This document shows positions 31,487-33,124 of a DNA stretch of 33,124 bases, piece after piece (the first letter of the stretch is position 1; every line of letters starts with the position of its first letter). The DNA is taken from positions 1 through 33,124 of the forward strand of contig NZ_JAACYW010000112.1 in NCBI RefSeq assembly GCF_015356825.1. Reading direction: 5' to 3'. The notes under the pieces are model-generated. The model saw nothing but the letters and a program-made list of their open reading frames with translations, ran no database searches and was not told where the DNA came from. A program made the translations under genes and the position numbers. Origin of the DNA: Catenulispora rubra. Its GTDB lineage: Bacteria; Actinomycetota; Actinomycetes; Streptomycetales; Catenulisporaceae.

Positions 31487-32419
31487 CTACGTTGGCGGTG
31501 CCAGCGCCTCCATGACCAGACGGCCCGTGTCCGCGCGCGTGAGGCCCACCGCCGTCCCCAGGGCTGTGGCCAACTCCCCGGTGTGCAGATCGGCTGCAGT
31601 CTCGATCAGATCGCCGAGCATCTTCGCACCGGCGCGGCCCTGCACCACGGCAGTGACCAGCACTGCACCTCCGATCATCACGGCGGGCCACCACACAGCG
31701 GCAAGGACGATGTAAAGCAACCCCCAGGCGCCCAGACGCGCGCTGGCGGTGTAAGCAGTGCGGGCAGCGGTGATGTCAGCACGTAGCGATTCCGGCACCA
31801 CGCTCCACAACCGGGGCCACACAGCCGTCAGATCACCCAGACCGTTGACGACAGCGGCCCGGGTGCCGACCACAGCGAACCGGTCGCCGATCCGGGTCGG
31901 TCGCTTCGGCCGAGTGGGACCCAGGCGCGCCAGCCGACGCCCCCGGCGGCGCACCTCGGCCTGCGCGCCGATGATCGCAGCACCCTGGGCCGAATAGCCG
32001 CGCGGGTCGATGGCCGGCGGGAGCCGGTCGACGGCGCGGATCGCGCTCTTCAAGGCTTCGGCGGCCGCATCCCAGCGCCGGCAACGCCAGGCCAGCAGCC
32101 AGGAAGCCGGCGGTAGGTCCCCGGCGAGAGTCCAAACGCGCTGGACGAGAACTCCGCCGGCGCTCGCCGCCAAACCGATCCCGGTACCGGCGAGCGTGAC
32201 CGCCACCGAGGCGAGGACGACCGTTCCGGGAGCGTGGGCGGCGGGTCTGGCCGCGAGGCGGTCCAGTTCGGCGCTCAGGCGCGTCAGGTCGAACGGATGG
32301 TTTTGGCCGAGCTCGAATCCCGAAGCCGCCAGACCGGCCCAAAGCAGCCCCGGAAGCAGGAGAGCTTGAACCCACCGGTCGGCCAGTTTCGTCCCGAGCT
32401 CGGCCAGGAAGGCGGTCAC
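31487..32419 (-). CDS. Predicted membrane protein, partner of the Cys-motif protein
   Basis: This 310-residue protein starts VTAFLAELGTKLADRWVQAL and has membrane segments near residues 18-38, 75-100 (VVLASVAVTLAGTGIGLAAS) and a pair near 230-265 (GLLYIVLAAVWWPAVMIGGA). A basic cytoplasmic-looking region lies between them (EVRRRGRRLARLGPTRPKRP). I do not recognise a named family. GTG 32419 is chosen because it overlaps the upstream stop as GTGA (32416-32419); the longer frame to 32470 would overlap by 55 bp. Coupling to the small Cys-containing protein suggests the two work together at the membrane. Such pairs occur in actinobacterial accessory regions, but no role can be read here. Confidence 0.7.
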   Translation of the reverse strand: MTAFLAELGTKLADRWVQALLLPGLLWAGLAASGFELGQNHPFDLTRLSAELDRLAARPAAHAPGTVVLASVAVTLAGTGIGLAASAGGVLVQRVWTLAGDLPPASWLLAWRCRRWDAAAEALKSAIRAVDRLPPAIDPRGYSAQGAAIIGAQAEVRRRGRRLARLGPTRPKRPTRIGDRFAVVGTRAAVVNGLGDLTAVWPRLWSVVPESLRADITAARTAYTASARLGAWGLLYIVLAAVWWPAVMIGGAVLVTAVVQGRAGAKMLGDLIETAADLHTGELATALGTAVGLTRADTGRLVMEALAPPT

Positions 32420-32832
32420 CGCGTCGGCGTTCTGCGCGGCGTCATCGGCTTGTCCGGCCCTGCCGCGCACATCGGTGTCTTCACGCCTTCAGCCGGCAGC
32501 ACGACGCGGTCACAGCGGCCCAGCGGGCACACCCAGCCGACCACCATCGCGCCGGGGTCGGCGGAAAGGCCGCCGGGCAGGATGAGACCGGCGTCCAGCC
32601 CCATCATCCGGGTGGTCAAACCGACCACACCGACCGCGTTCCCGGCCTCCTCGATCGATTCGAGAAGCGCTTGGACACGCGCCGGATCCGGCTGATCGGG
32701 ACCAGTCAGGATACTGAGCAGATCGGTCAGTTCAGCGTACGCTCCGGCGTCCGTGATCGTGGTGCGCAGGACGGGCCATCGGCTCAGCTGATCGCATAGA
32801 AGCCCGATTCGGTCCCGCAGTGCTGCGTCCAT
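32416..32832 (-). CDS. Small helical protein with C-terminal Cys motif
   Basis: This 138-residue protein has a helical N-terminal domain (about residues 1-70, MDAALRDRIGLLCDQLSRWP to EEAGNAVGVVGL). The C-terminal segment VVGWVCPLGRCDRVVLP and TPMCAAG has cysteines at 102, 107 and 122 in a zinc-ribbon-like spacing with one ligand missing. The helical part resembles the small adaptor domains found in actinobacterial multi-gene signalling or conflict loci; this is a loose resemblance, not an identification. ATG 32832 starts the gene. The stop overlaps the start of the membrane-protein gene. Genes further upstream are outside or at the window edge. Confidence 0.6.
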   Translation of the reverse strand: MDAALRDRIGLLCDQLSRWPVLRTTITDAGAYAELTDLLSILTGPDQPDPARVQALLESIEEAGNAVGVVGLTTRMMGLDAGLILPGGLSADPGAMVVGWVCPLGRCDRVVLPAEGVKTPMCAAGPDKPMTPRRTPTR

Positions 32833-33124
32833 ATTCGCCCCCTCACCGCGTGCCCCGGGTGCGTGCCCGGGACAGGGAAAGACTACGTCGCCGACACGCC
32901 CGGCGGACGCAGTTGGGGAGACCGCGTATGCCTTGTCAGCAGGCCTAGAACACTGGGAACGACGTGTCAGACAGCGAGGCGACCAAGGCCTGGTGTTAGA
33001 GGCTGTTGCTCAACCGAACAGGGCGTGTGGCGTGTTCTCGTTCGTGTGACTTGATGTCAATGCACGCATGAAGGCAGGGCCTTCTGTGTAGCTCGTGGGT
33101 GTTGAGTCCGGAGCACGCAGGAGG
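32833..33124. other. Right-edge intergenic region
   Basis: No gene is complete here. The last bases GCAGGAGG (33117-33124) form a strong ribosome-binding site, so a plus-strand gene probably starts just beyond the window. GAGGCTGTTGCTCAACCGAA (about 33000-33020) could be a mobile-element end, but the partner is not in the window. Confidence 0.35.

Overview
The window is high-GC DNA with GTG/ATG starts, GGAGG-type ribosome-binding sites and gene families typical of mycelial actinobacteria (PucR/CdaR-type, MmyB-type and TPR-containing regulators, DUF1269, an Lsr2 domain, an EshA-type encapsulin). The genus cannot be fixed from the sequence.

Left third (1 to about 16 kb): an accessory, strongly eroded region. 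Intact genes are a PucR-type regulator, a DUF1269 protein, an MBL-fold hydrolase/NmrA-family pair divergent from a TetR regulator with a clear palindromic operator between them, a LysR regulator divergent from a small ABM monooxygenase, a DUF998 membrane protein, a secreted glycine-rich protein, and a small membrane protein/ECF sigma factor pair. Between them lie gene remnants: two IS5-type transposase pieces, two amino-acid-permease pieces, a frameshifted dihydrolipoamide dehydrogenase joined to the tail of a histidine kinase and a truncated response regulator, pieces of MmyB-like and TPR regulators, and a lone Lsr2 DNA-binding domain. Two direct repeats of about 265 bp, 4.1 kb apart, each carry a tRNA-Arg-like 3' end, a terminator-like hairpin and a tandem 11-bp repeat. 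They may be decayed attachment sites of a lost or degraded integrative element.

Middle (16 to 21.1 kb): a leftward operon of class II aldolase, DapA-family lyase and glutamate decarboxylase, followed by a stand-alone LuxR-type HTH protein. It is divergent from a cytochrome P450 that lacks the usual oxygen-activation motif. A long inverted repeat lies in the shared promoter.

Right third (21.2 to 31 kb): a leftward operon of a SufS-like cysteine desulfurase homologue and two SAM methyltransferases, divergent from a TPR-type regulator. After it come an IspH/LytB homologue that keeps all three Fe-S cysteines but has lost most substrate-handling residues and gained a 118-residue N-terminal domain, an OsmC-type peroxidase, and a family 2B (EshA-type, cNMP-domain) encapsulin overlapping its cysteine desulfurase cargo gene. 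Together these suggest a sulfur/Fe-S and redox chemistry locus with a protein nanocompartment. The encapsulin-desulfurase pair is a known arrangement. Its combination with the atypical IspH homologue, a second desulfurase homologue and methyltransferases is the strongest candidate for undescribed biology here. The right edge holds a translationally coupled pair: a small Cys-motif protein and a membrane protein.
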